From positions 1-48,540 of the forward strand of contig NZ_RHFG01000030.1 in assembly GCF_004745485.1 (NCBI RefSeq): a stretch of 48,540 nucleotides of DNA. Reading direction: 5' to 3'. The DNA comes from Brevibacterium sp. S22. Lineage in GTDB: Bacteria > Actinomycetota > Actinomycetes > Actinomycetales > Brevibacteriaceae. The translations under genes and the position numbers were made by a program. This document shows positions 41,201 through 48,540 of the stretch, one piece after another; the stretch's first letter is position 1; each line of letters begins with the position of its first letter. Below the pieces are notes generated by a model. The model saw only the letters and a list, made by a program, of their open reading frames with translations. It had not been told where the DNA came from and made no database searches.

Positions 41201-44152
41201 TCAGTCGCGCGGCTTCTCCTGCATCTCGAAGGTCTCGATGATGTCGCCTTCGCGCAGGTCGTTGAACTTGCCGAGTCCGATACCGCACTCGTAGCCTTCG
41301 CGGACCTCGGTCGCATCGTCCTTGAACCGGCGCAGCGATTCGATGTGGACGTTGTCGCCGATGACGATTCCGTCGCGGGTGACGCGAGCGGTCGAGTTGC
41401 GCTTGATGAGACCGTCGCGGACGATCGAGCCGGCGATGTTGCCGAACTTCGAGGACCGGAAGACCTCGCGGATCTCCGCGGTGCCGGTCTGGACCTCTTC
41501 GTACTCGGGCTTGAGCATGCCCTTGAGCGAGCTCTCGATGTCGTCGATCGCCTGGTAGATGACCGAGTAGTAGCGGACGTCGACACCTTCGCGGTCGGCC
41601 AGGTCCCGAGCCTTCGCTTCCGGACGGACGTTGAAGCCGAGGACAATCGCGTTGTCGACCGTGGCCAGGTTGATGTCGTTCTCCGTGATCGCACCGACGC
41701 CGCGGTGGATGATCCGCAGGTCGACGTCGTCGCCCACATCGATCTTGAGCAGCGAATCCTCGAGTGCTTCGACAGCACCGGAGACGTCACCCTTGAGGAT
41801 GAGGTTGAGCATGTCGACCTTGCCCTCAGCCAGAGCCTTCGTGAAGTCTTCGAGGCTGATGCGCTTGCGACCGCGAGCCTGAGCGGCGTTGCGCTCGATG
41901 GCGTCACGCTTCTCAGCGATCTGACGGGCCGTGCGATCATCATCGGTGGAGATGAACGAGTCACCGGCACGCGGGACGGACGAGAGACCGAGCACCTGGA
42001 CGGGACGGGACGGGCCCGCCTCGTCGACCTGGTTGCCGTTCTCATCGAACATCGCACGCACACGTCCGTAGGCGGTGCCGCAGACGATGGCGTCGCCCTG
42101 GCGCAGGGTGCCGGACTCGACGAGGACGGTGGCGACCGCACCGCGGCCCTTGTCGAGCTTGGCTTCGATCGCGATGCCGCGAGCGGACTTGTCGGGGTTC
42201 GCCCGCAGGTCCAGGGCCGCATCGGTGGTCAGCAGGACGGACTCGAGCAGCTGGTCGATGCCCTCACGCTTGAGCGCGGAGATCGGAACGAACATGGTCT
42301 CGCCGCCGTATTCTTCGGCCACGAGGTTGTATTCGGTCAGCTGCTGCATGACCTTGGCGGGGTTGGCGCCTTCCTTGTCGATCTTGTTCACAGCCACGAC
42401 GATCGGCACCTCGGCCGCCTGAGCGTGGTTGAGAGCTTCGATCGTCTGCGGCATGACGCCGTCGTCGGCGGCGACCACGAGGATCGCGAGGTCCGTCGAC
42501 TTCGCACCGCGGGCACGCATGGCGGTGAACGCCTCGTGACCCGGAGTATCGAGGAAGGTGAGCTTGCGCTCCCGTTCATCGTGGTCGACTTCGACCTGGT
42601 AGGCACCGATGTGCTGGGTGATTCCGCCGGCTTCGCGGGAGGCGACATTGGCCGAACGGATCGCATCGAGCAGCTTGGTCTTACCGTGGTCGACGTGACC
42701 CATGACGGTGATGACCGGCGGACGTGCCTGCAGGTCCTCATCGTCCTCTTCTGCGGCTTCGGCATCGAGGTCGATGTCGAAGGTCTCCAGCAGCTCGCGG
42801 TCTTCGTCTTCGGGCGAGACGATCTCGATCTTGTAGCCGAGCTCTTCGCCGAGGACCTCGAAGGTCGCCTCGTCGAGGGACTGGGTGATCGTGGCCATCT
42901 CACCGAGGTGGAAGAGCACGGTCACGAGGTTCGTCGGATCGGTGTTGATCTTCTCGGCGAAGTCGGCCAGCGAGGAGCCGCGACGCAGACGCAGCGGCGT
43001 ATTCCCGTCTCCGCGCGGAACGCTGACGCCACCGACCGACGGAGCCTGCATCTGCTCGAGCTCTGCGCGCTTCGCCCGCTTCGACTTGCGTCCCTTCTGA
43101 CGGGGACCGCCGCCACGGCCGAATGCACCCTGTGTGCTTCCGCGACCGCGACCCGAACCGCGACCAGCGGGACCGCCGCCGGGTCCACGACGCGGACCGC
43201 CGGGAGCGCCGCCCGGGGCACCGGGTGCGCCGGCGGGGGCGTTTCCGCGCCCTCCGCCGCGACCGCGGCCGGGAGCGGGTTTGTTCAGCGCCGAGTTCTT
43301 CAGCATCGACGGGTTGGGGCGAGGTGCGCCCGGACGAGGTGCCGGACGGGGACCGCCCGAGGAATCCTCGCCTGCGCCGCGCTGCTTCTGGCCGGGCTTC
43401 GGCATTCCCTGCGAAGGTGCGAACGGATTGTTGCCGGGGCGTCCGCCCTGGCCACCCTGACCACCTTGGCCGCCCTGACCGCCGGAACGACCGCCGGACT
43501 TGGGTCCGCGGCCTGGCTTCGGCATTCCCTGGGAAGGGGCGAAGGGGTTGTTGCCGGGACGCGCGGCACCACGGCCACCGGGCTTGGGTGCGCCGGGCTT
43601 GGGTGCGCCGGGCTTCGGGGCACCCGGCTTGGGCGCGCCGGATGGCTTGGGTGCACCGGGCTTCGGCGCCGAGGAGGCAGCCGGCTTGGCCTCGGCCGCA
43701 GGAGCCTCGGCCGCGGAAGCCTCGACTGCGGAAGCCTCGGCTGCGGGCGCCTCGGTCGGCTCTGCGGCCTTCGGAGCGGCCGGCTTGGCGCCGGGCTTCG
43801 GAGCGGATTTCGCAGCGGGGGCGGCATCCTCGGCGGGGGCCGATTCTGCAGGTTTCGCAGCGCCCGGTTTGGCCGCCGACTTCGCGGCTGGTTTGGGTGC
43901 GGGTTTCGCACCGGGCTTCGGGGCTCCGGGCTTCGCGGCCGGCTTGGCGGCCTTCTTCGCACTGCCCGCGGACTTCGCACCATCGGCGGGAGCGGAATCG
44001 GCGAATGCCTCCTTCACGCGGCGCACCACGGGCGCTTCGAGCGTCGAAGAGGCGGAGCGAACGAATTCGCCCATGTCCTGGAGTTTTTCGAGGACGTTCT
44101 TACTTGTTGTGCCGAGCTCTTTCGCGAGCTCATGGACACGGGGCTTTGCCAC
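41201..44152 (-). CDS. infB: translation initiation factor IF-2
   Basis: A 983-residue GTPase that places initiator tRNA on the ribosome. The IF2_N domain covers residues 1-60. A long linker of Ala, Pro, Gly and Lys follows (to about 400), with [11 protein letters not shown] tandem motifs and two copies of [16 protein letters not shown]. The G domain starts at about 480 ([16 protein letters not shown], then DTPGHEAF and NKIDKEGA), and C-terminal domains II-IV complete it. Start is GTG 44152 with ACAGGAGAACT. The length and linker are typical of actinobacteria. The low-complexity linker may vary in copy number between strains. Confidence 0.97.
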   Translation of the reverse strand: MAKPRVHELAKELGTTSKNVLEKLQDMGEFVRSASSTLEAPVVRRVKEAFADSAPADGAKSAGSAKKAAKPAAKPGAPKPGAKPAPKPAAKSAAKPGAAKPAESAPAEDAAPAAKSAPKPGAKPAAPKAAEPTEAPAAEASAVEASAAEAPAAEAKPAASSAPKPGAPKPSGAPKPGAPKPGAPKPGAPKPGGRGAARPGNNPFAPSQGMPKPGRGPKSGGRSGGQGGQGGQGGQGGRPGNNPFAPSQGMPKPGQKQRGAGEDSSGGPRPAPRPGAPRPNPSMLKNSALNKPAPGRGRGGGRGNAPAGAPGAPGGAPGGPRRGPGGGPAGRGSGRGRGSTQGAFGRGGGPRQKGRKSKRAKRAELEQMQAPSVGGVSVPRGDGNTPLRLRRGSSLADFAEKINTDPTNLVTVLFHLGEMATITQSLDEATFEVLGEELGYKIEIVSPEDEDRELLETFDIDLDAEAAEEDDEDLQARPPVITVMGHVDHGKTKLLDAIRSANVASREAGGITQHIGAYQVEVDHDERERKLTFLDTPGHEAFTAMRARGAKSTDLAILVVAADDGVMPQTIEALNHAQAAEVPIVVAVNKIDKEGANPAKVMQQLTEYNLVAEEYGGETMFVPISALKREGIDQLLESVLLTTDAALDLRANPDKSARGIAIEAKLDKGRGAVATVLVESGTLRQGDAIVCGTAYGRVRAMFDENGNQVDEAGPSRPVQVLGLSSVPRAGDSFISTDDDRTARQIAEKRDAIERNAAQARGRKRISLEDFTKALAEGKVDMLNLILKGDVSGAVEALEDSLLKIDVGDDVDLRIIHRGVGAITENDINLATVDNAIVLGFNVRPEAKARDLADREGVDVRYYSVIYQAIDDIESSLKGMLKPEYEEVQTGTAEIREVFRSSKFGNIAGSIVRDGLIKRNSTARVTRDGIVIGDNVHIESLRRFKDDATEVREGYECGIGLGKFNDLREGDIIETFEMQEKPRD

Positions 44153-44166
44153 AGTTCTCCTGTCCG

Positions 44167-44192
44167 GGTTCTTTCCCGGTCAGGAAAGAACC
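44167..44192 (-). promoter_or_regulatory. hairpin in the infB leader
   Basis: GGTTCTTTCC (44167-44176) and GGAAAGAACC (44183-44192) form a perfect 10-bp stem with a 6-base loop, ending 15 bases before the infB start. An alternative smaller stem CCGGG/CCCGG overlaps it (loop AAAGAA), so the two could compete. Confidence 0.5.
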
Positions 44193-44282
44193 TCATCAAT
44201 GAAGAGCAGTTCTCATTTCACTGCTCTCTCGAATTCCGTTTGGGTGTCATCGTGCGACACTCACAACTTGTCATCCATTCGG

Positions 44283-44558
44283 CTACCCGTTCTCTTTGGG
44301 TTCGGTGTCCGGCCTCGGGAGGTCCGAGGCGGTGATCTTCGTTCGAAAGGATCGAGCGAAGGCGGCAGTGGTCAGAGCCTTGTTCAGGCACTTCTCATCA
44401 GGGTGCACCCAGGCACCACGTCCCGGCAGTGTCGCTGACACGTCGTGGACGACGGCGGGGTGCTGATCGGAGCGGAACACGAAGCGTGTCAACTCGTCCC
44501 GACCGGCCTTCTGCCTGCAGGCGATGCATGTCCTTACGGGTCCATCACCAACATTCAC
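44283..44558 (-). CDS. rnpM: YlxR-family RNA-binding protein
   Basis: A 91-residue small basic protein of the YlxR (DUF448) family. PVRTCIACRQKAGRDELTRF carries the family Cys pair and RGAWVHPDEKCLNKA the second block. In Bacillus a YlxR member (RnpM) binds RNase P RNA; the role here is inferred. Start GTG 44558 lacks a clear ribosome-binding site, so coupling to nusA is likely. It lies between nusA and infB, as expected. Confidence 0.9.
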   Translation of the reverse strand: MNVGDGPVRTCIACRQKAGRDELTRFVFRSDQHPAVVHDVSATLPGRGAWVHPDEKCLNKALTTAAFARSFRTKITASDLPRPDTEPKENG

Positions 44559-44629
44559 AATGAATGATTCTACAGCACCGACACCCCGGCTCGCGCCAGG
44601 GGGCCAGTGGTGCGAATCACGGTGAAAGG

Positions 44630-45592
44630 CTATTCGCCTGCGATGATGTCGATCTTCCAGCCGGTGAGCTTCGCTGCCAGGCGCGCGTTCTGCCCTTCCT
44701 TGCCGATGGCCAGGGAGAGCTGGTCGGTGGGGACGATGGCGCGCGATTCCTGGGCGGCGGCGTCGAGGATCTCGACGCTCTTGGCCTTGGCCGGGGACAG
44801 CGCATGCGCGATGAACTTCGCCGGGTCGTCAGAGTAGTCGACGATGTCGATCTTCTCCTGGCCGAGTTCATTCATCACCGCGCGCACGCGCGAGCCGAGT
44901 TCGCCGATGCAGGATCCCTTCGCGTTGACTCCGGGCTTCGTGGCGCGCACGGCGAGTTTCGTGCGATGGCCGGCTTCGCGGGCGAGGGACACGATCTCGA
45001 CGGTGCCGTCGGCGATCTCCGGGGCCTCATGGGCGAAGAGTCTGCGCACGAGGTTCGGGTGGGTCCGCGACACTGTGACCGAGGTGCCCTTCGTCCCCTT
45101 GTGGACATCGGCGATGTAGACGCGCAGGCGGGTGCCGTGAGCATAGGTCTCGCCGGGGACCTGTTCGTGCGGAGGCAGGACTGCTTCGACATCGCCGATG
45201 TCGACCTGGACCATCTGCGGGTCTCTGCCCTGCTGGATGATGCCCGAGACGATCTCGCCCTCCCGGCCCTTGAACGTGCCGAGCAGGGTCTCGTCCTCGA
45301 CGTCGCGCAGCCGCTGATGGATGACCTGTCGGGCGGTCTGGGCCGCGATGCGGCCGAAGCCGGTGGGAGTGTCGTCGAATTCGCCGATCGGGTTGTCGTC
45401 GTTGTCGAACTCCACGGCGAGGATGCGCACCTCGCCGGTGGACTTGTCGAGTTCGGCGCGGGCGTCGGGCCATGCCCCTTCGGTCTTCTGGTAGGCGAGG
45501 AAGAGCGCCTGTTCGATGAGTTCGATGAGGGTCTCCAGCGGAATCTCACGCTCTCGTTCGATCACGCGCAGAACATTGAGGTCGATGTCCAT
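44630..45592 (-). CDS. nusA: transcription termination/antitermination factor NusA
   Basis: A 320-residue short actinobacterial NusA lacking the C-terminal acidic repeats of E. coli. It has an N-terminal RNA-polymerase-binding region ([20 protein letters not shown]), an S1 domain ([20 protein letters not shown]), and two KH domains ([59 protein letters not shown]). ATG 45592 with AGGATTTAGAC upstream. rimP-nusA-ylxR-infB is the conserved order. Confidence 0.96.
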   Translation of the reverse strand: MDIDLNVLRVIEREREIPLETLIELIEQALFLAYQKTEGAWPDARAELDKSTGEVRILAVEFDNDDNPIGEFDDTPTGFGRIAAQTARQVIHQRLRDVEDETLLGTFKGREGEIVSGIIQQGRDPQMVQVDIGDVEAVLPPHEQVPGETYAHGTRLRVYIADVHKGTKGTSVTVSRTHPNLVRRLFAHEAPEIADGTVEIVSLAREAGHRTKLAVRATKPGVNAKGSCIGELGSRVRAVMNELGQEKIDIVDYSDDPAKFIAHALSPAKAKSVEILDAAAQESRAIVPTDQLSLAIGKEGQNARLAAKLTGWKIDIIAGE

Positions 45593-45729
45593 GTCTAAAT
45601 CCTCTCCGGCTCAACCGAGCATTGAATTGTCTGTGTTCACTTATGCAGGCGTCACAGTCTATCCCAGTCCGCGCCTGCACTCTGTCTGCAATAGGGCCGT
45701 CTCACCGTCGGCGGAGCGTGAGATCTGCC
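45593..45729. other. rimP-nusA spacer
   Basis: A 137-bp gap with GC content below that of the flanking genes. No gene, palindrome or terminator is obvious. rimP and nusA may have separate promoters. Confidence 0.4.
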
Positions 45730-46194
45730 TCAGCGGAACTTCAGTTCCACCTGCGCCTTGCGGATATCGCCGAGGTCGACCGTCTTCGACTCCTTGCGCT
45801 GGGGGTCGGTGCCCGTGATCGAACTCTCCCCCACCTCGGCGAGGTCGAGCTTGAAGGTGTCCTTCTTCGTGGTGATCTCCAGGCGGCGGCCGATGACGCG
45901 TCGGAAGTGGCGTGGAGTCTCGAGTTTCCGGGTGGCGCCGGGGCTCGTGACCTCGAGCTGGTAGGGCTTGTCCCGGAAGATCTCGACCTCGTCGAGGGCG
46001 TCGCCGACGATCTTCGTCGATTCGGCGATCTTCTCCATCGACATCGGGTCGGTGCTCGATTCGTCGAGGTCGACGACGACGGTGAGCGTGCGCCGCGGTC
46101 CGGCCGCTACCGCCTTGACGGACTCGAGGTGGAATCCCGCCTCTTGCAGGGGCGGGGCGAGCAGGCCCTTGATCCGCTCGACGTCTTCGTCCAT
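45730..46194 (-). CDS. rimP: ribosome maturation factor RimP
   Basis: A 154-residue factor for 30S assembly. GFHLESVKAVAAGPRRTLTV, RDKPYQLEVTSPGATRKLET, RHFRRVIGRRLEITTKKD and the C-terminal SH3-like segment match the family. ATG 46194 with GGAGGAGAAATGG upstream. First in the rimP-nusA-ylxR-infB run and divergent from the lipoprotein gene. Confidence 0.95.
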   Translation of the reverse strand: MDEDVERIKGLLAPPLQEAGFHLESVKAVAAGPRRTLTVVVDLDESSTDPMSMEKIAESTKIVGDALDEVEIFRDKPYQLEVTSPGATRKLETPRHFRRVIGRRLEITTKKDTFKLDLAEVGESSITGTDPQRKESKTVDLGDIRKAQVELKFR

Positions 46195-46407
46195 TTCTCC
46201 TCCATATCTCTGACCTTTCCCGCGCCGAGGTGGGGCGCGGGGTCCGGCCCACCGTGCACATGCGTGGCCGTCTTGTTCTCACCCACCCTAAGCGACAGCT
46301 GCCGCCTGGGTTAAGCCTTCACCCCGGCCCGGCGGGGTCGACGAGTCTCCGTCCGCGGCAACTCGGGCATCCCTCGGCGATGACCAGCCATCCGATAGGA
46401 TTGCCGT

Positions 46408-47364
46408 ATGCGTTTTCCCGTCAGTCGCCGCGGCCTGCTGACTGCCGGCGTCGGCGGGTTGAGTCTGGGCCTGCTCACCGCCTGCGGCCTGCGACTCGAT
46501 CAGGACCCCGAGATCCCCACGCTGGATTCGACCCAGCAGCTGCGCAATCGTCTGGCCCGCGTCCTCGACTCCACTTCTCCCGGTGCAGGGGACCCCGAAA
46601 CCGCAGGTGAAGACCTCGCCGATTTCGTTGCAGCGGTCGGACCGGTGTGGAGACCGCCGCCCGAGTTCGCCACTGAAAAGCCACCGACCGAGGAGGAGCG
46701 CACCTTCGTCCAGGCCGCCGAGGTGGCCGCCCGTGCCGTCTTCGAAGCCTCGTCGTCCCTGGGTTCGGGTCTCATCGCCGTCCTGGCCGATGCGGCGACC
46801 GGCCTGACCCTGGTCGCCGGGACGAAGAAGCCGGAGCTCATCACCACCGCCGATGAGCTCATCCGCACCGGTCGTGACGAGTTGGACCGGAACACGGGCG
46901 GGAAGAGGACTCAGGATTCGAAGCAGGACGGCGACGAGGAACAGGATGATCGTGCGAAGGTCTTCAATGCGATCCTCAACCGATCCCGGGCCGCCGCCTA
47001 CGGATATGAACGTCTGGCCGTGAACTTCGAGGCGAAGTCGCGCGAACGCAATGGAGCGCTCACCCGGCTCGAGTCCTTGGGGGCTCTGTCCGGAGAGATG
47101 CTGGAACTCCTCGGTGAGGACGCGGCCGATCCGGCCGCCTCGGCGTGGAAGCTCGATCCCACCCCGACGGACGCGGACTCGGCGAAAGAGCTCGCCCTCT
47201 CCCTCGAGGACGGCATCGCCTCCGCACTTCTGCCGTGGTTGGAGGCGGACGCCTCGGCGATGCTGCGACTGTGGGAATCGGCTCGATCCCGGACGGTCTT
47301 CGCCGATCCGCAGCCGCTGCGTTTCACCTATGACGAACCCGGGCAGGCGGAGGTGCAGGAGTGA
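46408..47364 (+). CDS. exported lipoprotein, DUF4439-like
   Basis: A 318-residue protein. The N-terminus has a twin-arginine motif (VSRRGLLTAG) followed by a hydrophobic stretch and the lipobox LLTAC (Cys at about 26), so it should be an exported lipoprotein. The mature part is all-helical and Ala/Glu/Asp-rich, with RSRAAAYGYERLAVNFEAKS and RTVFADPQPLRFTYDEPGQ. It resembles DUF4439 (ferritin-like) proteins next to nusA/rimP in actinobacteria. It overlaps the next gene by four bases (GTGA). Confidence 0.72.
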   Translation: MRFPVSRRGLLTAGVGGLSLGLLTACGLRLDQDPEIPTLDSTQQLRNRLARVLDSTSPGAGDPETAGEDLADFVAAVGPVWRPPPEFATEKPPTEEERTFVQAAEVAARAVFEASSSLGSGLIAVLADAATGLTLVAGTKKPELITTADELIRTGRDELDRNTGGKRTQDSKQDGDEEQDDRAKVFNAILNRSRAAAYGYERLAVNFEAKSRERNGALTRLESLGALSGEMLELLGEDAADPAASAWKLDPTPTDADSAKELALSLEDGIASALLPWLEADASAMLRLWESARSRTVFADPQPLRFTYDEPGQAEVQE

Positions 47365-48380
47365 AGGTTCCACCGGTTCTCTATCGTGCGACGCGTGAGA
47401 TCATCGGCGATTTCCGCACCGATTCGTGGGTCGCCGCGCTCGACTATATGGCCAATGAGCTCCTCGACCGGTGGAAGCTGCGCTTCGACGATGTGCCCGG
47501 GGCTCCGTGGGCCGGGTGTGAGTCGTTGGTGATTCCGGTGCTCACTCAGGAGAACTATCAGGGAGTGCTGCGCTTCGCCGCTCCCACCTCGGCGCATACG
47601 GCTGCACATGCGCAGGTGCTGCGGGCGCTGAAGATGTGGAACGGGCACGGGGCGGTCCGGGTCATCCGTGATGATCGCAGTTTCCGGGTCACTCTGCAGG
47701 AGCGGCTGCGCACGAAGGACAATCTGTCCGTGCTGCCCTTGGCGGATGTGCCGCCGGTATGGGGTGCCCTGCAGCGGTCCTTGGAGATTCCGGCGAGCTC
47801 GGAGTTCCTGCGCGTCCAGGATGTCGTGGCCGGGTGGCTGAATTCGTTCGATGCCGATGCCGGGCTGATGACCGGGTGGTCGGAGGCGGGTCCGCACGAT
47901 CCTCTGCTGCTGTCGTTTGCCCGCAACTGGATGCAGACGCTGGCGTCCTCGGACGAGAATTGGCTCATCCACGCCGATCTGCACTACTACAACATCCTCG
48001 CCGGCAATCCCGATCCGACGGGCATCTCGACATGGAAGGCCATCGACCCGCAGCCCCTGGCCGGTCCGACCGCGTACACCTTGGCTCCGGTGCTGTGGAA
48101 CCGATTGGCCGAGATCCCGTCTGATCATCCGCAGGCGCAGGCGGCGTGGCTGCGCGGATTCGCCACCGATCTGGCGCTGTGTGCCGGGGTCGATCCGCAG
48201 TACGGGATGGGTGCGACGGTGGCCCGGGAGATCACGAACATGTTCTGGTACCTGCGCGCCGCCTCGGGCGGATCGACGTCGAGTCTGGCCGATGCCGCCC
48301 GGTCACTGTGGGTGGCCCGGGCCCTGTCCGGTGCCGACGTCGCCGGAGTCAACGCCCACGCTCTCAAACCCATCGGCTGA
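47361..48380 (+). CDS. aminoglycoside phosphotransferase-like kinase
   Basis: A 339-residue kinase-fold protein of the APH(6)/hydroxyurea-phosphotransferase group. Catalytic loop LIHADLHYYNILAG (H-x-D-x5-N) and the metal-binding IDPQPL are intact; the ATP-binding region is less clear in the N-terminal third. Start GTG 47361 overlaps the lipoprotein stop as GTGA. It could phosphorylate a small substrate; aminoglycoside resistance should not be assumed. A REP-like palindrome and an IS end follow. Confidence 0.78.
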   Translation: MKVPPVLYRATREIIGDFRTDSWVAALDYMANELLDRWKLRFDDVPGAPWAGCESLVIPVLTQENYQGVLRFAAPTSAHTAAHAQVLRALKMWNGHGAVRVIRDDRSFRVTLQERLRTKDNLSVLPLADVPPVWGALQRSLEIPASSEFLRVQDVVAGWLNSFDADAGLMTGWSEAGPHDPLLLSFARNWMQTLASSDENWLIHADLHYYNILAGNPDPTGISTWKAIDPQPLAGPTAYTLAPVLWNRLAEIPSDHPQAQAAWLRGFATDLALCAGVDPQYGMGATVAREITNMFWYLRAASGGSTSSLADAARSLWVARALSGADVAGVNAHALKPIG

Positions 48381-48389
48381 CCACCCCCA

Positions 48390-48421
48390 ATTTGCTACCT
48401 GACGGGGGCTTAACAACCTCG
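48390..48421. repeat. REP-like palindrome family 1, copy C, interrupted
   Basis: ATTTGCTACCTGACGG and a diverged remainder through CAACCTCG correspond to the left arm of copies A and B. The right arm is absent: the sequence switches after about 48421 to the IS110-like end. The palindrome was therefore split near its centre by insertion, or its right half lies beyond the window past the element. Confidence 0.7.
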
Positions 48422-48437
48422 ATCCTTCTATGTCTTG

Positions 48438-48540
48438 TCAAGCAGGTTGAGGAACGGTATCTAGCGCGTTGAGGATCTTGTAGACCCGACGCGCTAGATA
48501 CCATTTGAGCTTGCGTCGGATTTCCTTCTTCGACTTCTTC
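48438..48540 (-). mobile_element. C-terminal end of an IS110-like transposase (partial)
   Basis: The minus-strand frame entering from the right edge reads KKSKKEIRRKLKWYLARRVY, then KILNALDTVPQPA and a TGA at 48438-48440. A basic helix of this form (KEIxRxLKxYLARxVY) ends IS110-family DEDD transposases. Only 33 codons are visible, so the call is tentative. About 16 bases separate the stop from the interrupted REP-like palindrome, so the element's right end is short. Confidence 0.6.

Noticed and set aside
41345..44335. 996-residue plus-strand open frame opposite infB
   Set aside because: It mirrors infB on the other strand, has no start signal or family features, and is expected from high-GC codon usage. 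Similar long shadows opposite pnp (33660-35744) and nusA (44564-45598) were also discarded.
47361..48380. Clinical aminoglycoside-resistance gene
   Set aside because: Fold and motif match a broad kinase family; chromosomal context and lack of a resistance cassette give no support for resistance.

Overview
The window is high-GC, densely coded DNA from an actinobacterium. GTG starts are frequent, NusA is short, IF-2 has a long Ala/Pro/Gly-rich N-terminus, and the core gene order nusA-ylxR-infB-rbfA / truB-ribF-rpsO-pnp-M16 peptidase / dapB / dapA-rnj is the actinobacterial one. The citrate, lactate/glycolate and amino-acid catabolic genes would fit a Brevibacterium-like organism, but that is an inference from gene content and I ran no search.

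Layout. 1-430: non-coding, with copies of a palindromic repeat. 435-2706: ArsR-like regulator divergent from an MFS exporter, with an inverted-repeat operator candidate between them. 2839-7536: CitA/CitB-type two-component system divergent from a CitMHS citrate transporter and a universal stress protein. 7539-12628: GlcE-like FAD oxidase, malate synthase and a divergent LctP-family lactate/glycolate permease, which together could take glycolate through glyoxylate to malate. 12629-14688: a decayed island holding a low-GC orphan membrane protein, a relic of the permease 3' end and a frameshifted DUF899 gene. 14689-23857: RNase J, dapA, a GNAT-AAA+ fusion, a PCD-like/VOC fusion, a membrane acyltransferase-like protein, dapB, a GNAT and superoxide dismutase. 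24033-30226: a four-gene catabolic cluster (amino-acid dehydrogenase, ADP-forming acyl-CoA ligase, AruI-like TPP enzyme, acyl-CoA dehydrogenase) behind a perfect 22-bp palindrome. 30436-31341: an SDR gene bracketed by two near-identical palindromic repeats. 31411-46194: TetR, M16 peptidase, pnp, rpsO, ribF, a SatD-like pair, truB, a secreted ARB_07466-like protein, rbfA, infB, ylxR, nusA and rimP, nearly all on the minus strand. 46408-48380: DUF4439-like lipoprotein and an aminoglycoside-phosphotransferase-like kinase. 48438-48540: the C-terminal end of an IS110-like transposase whose end lies inside a REP-like palindrome.

The core genes serve translation, RNA decay and lysine/peptidoglycan precursor synthesis. 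The accessory genes mostly feed organic acids and amino-acid skeletons into central metabolism. I see no CRISPR array, tRNA, rRNA, prophage or recognisable defence operon. The most interesting signals are two families of intergenic palindromes (one interrupted by the IS110-like element), an overrepresented 12-mer TCGCCGAGGCGG seen in all frames and in intergenic DNA, the uncharacterised catabolic cluster, and several sharp operator-like inverted repeats.
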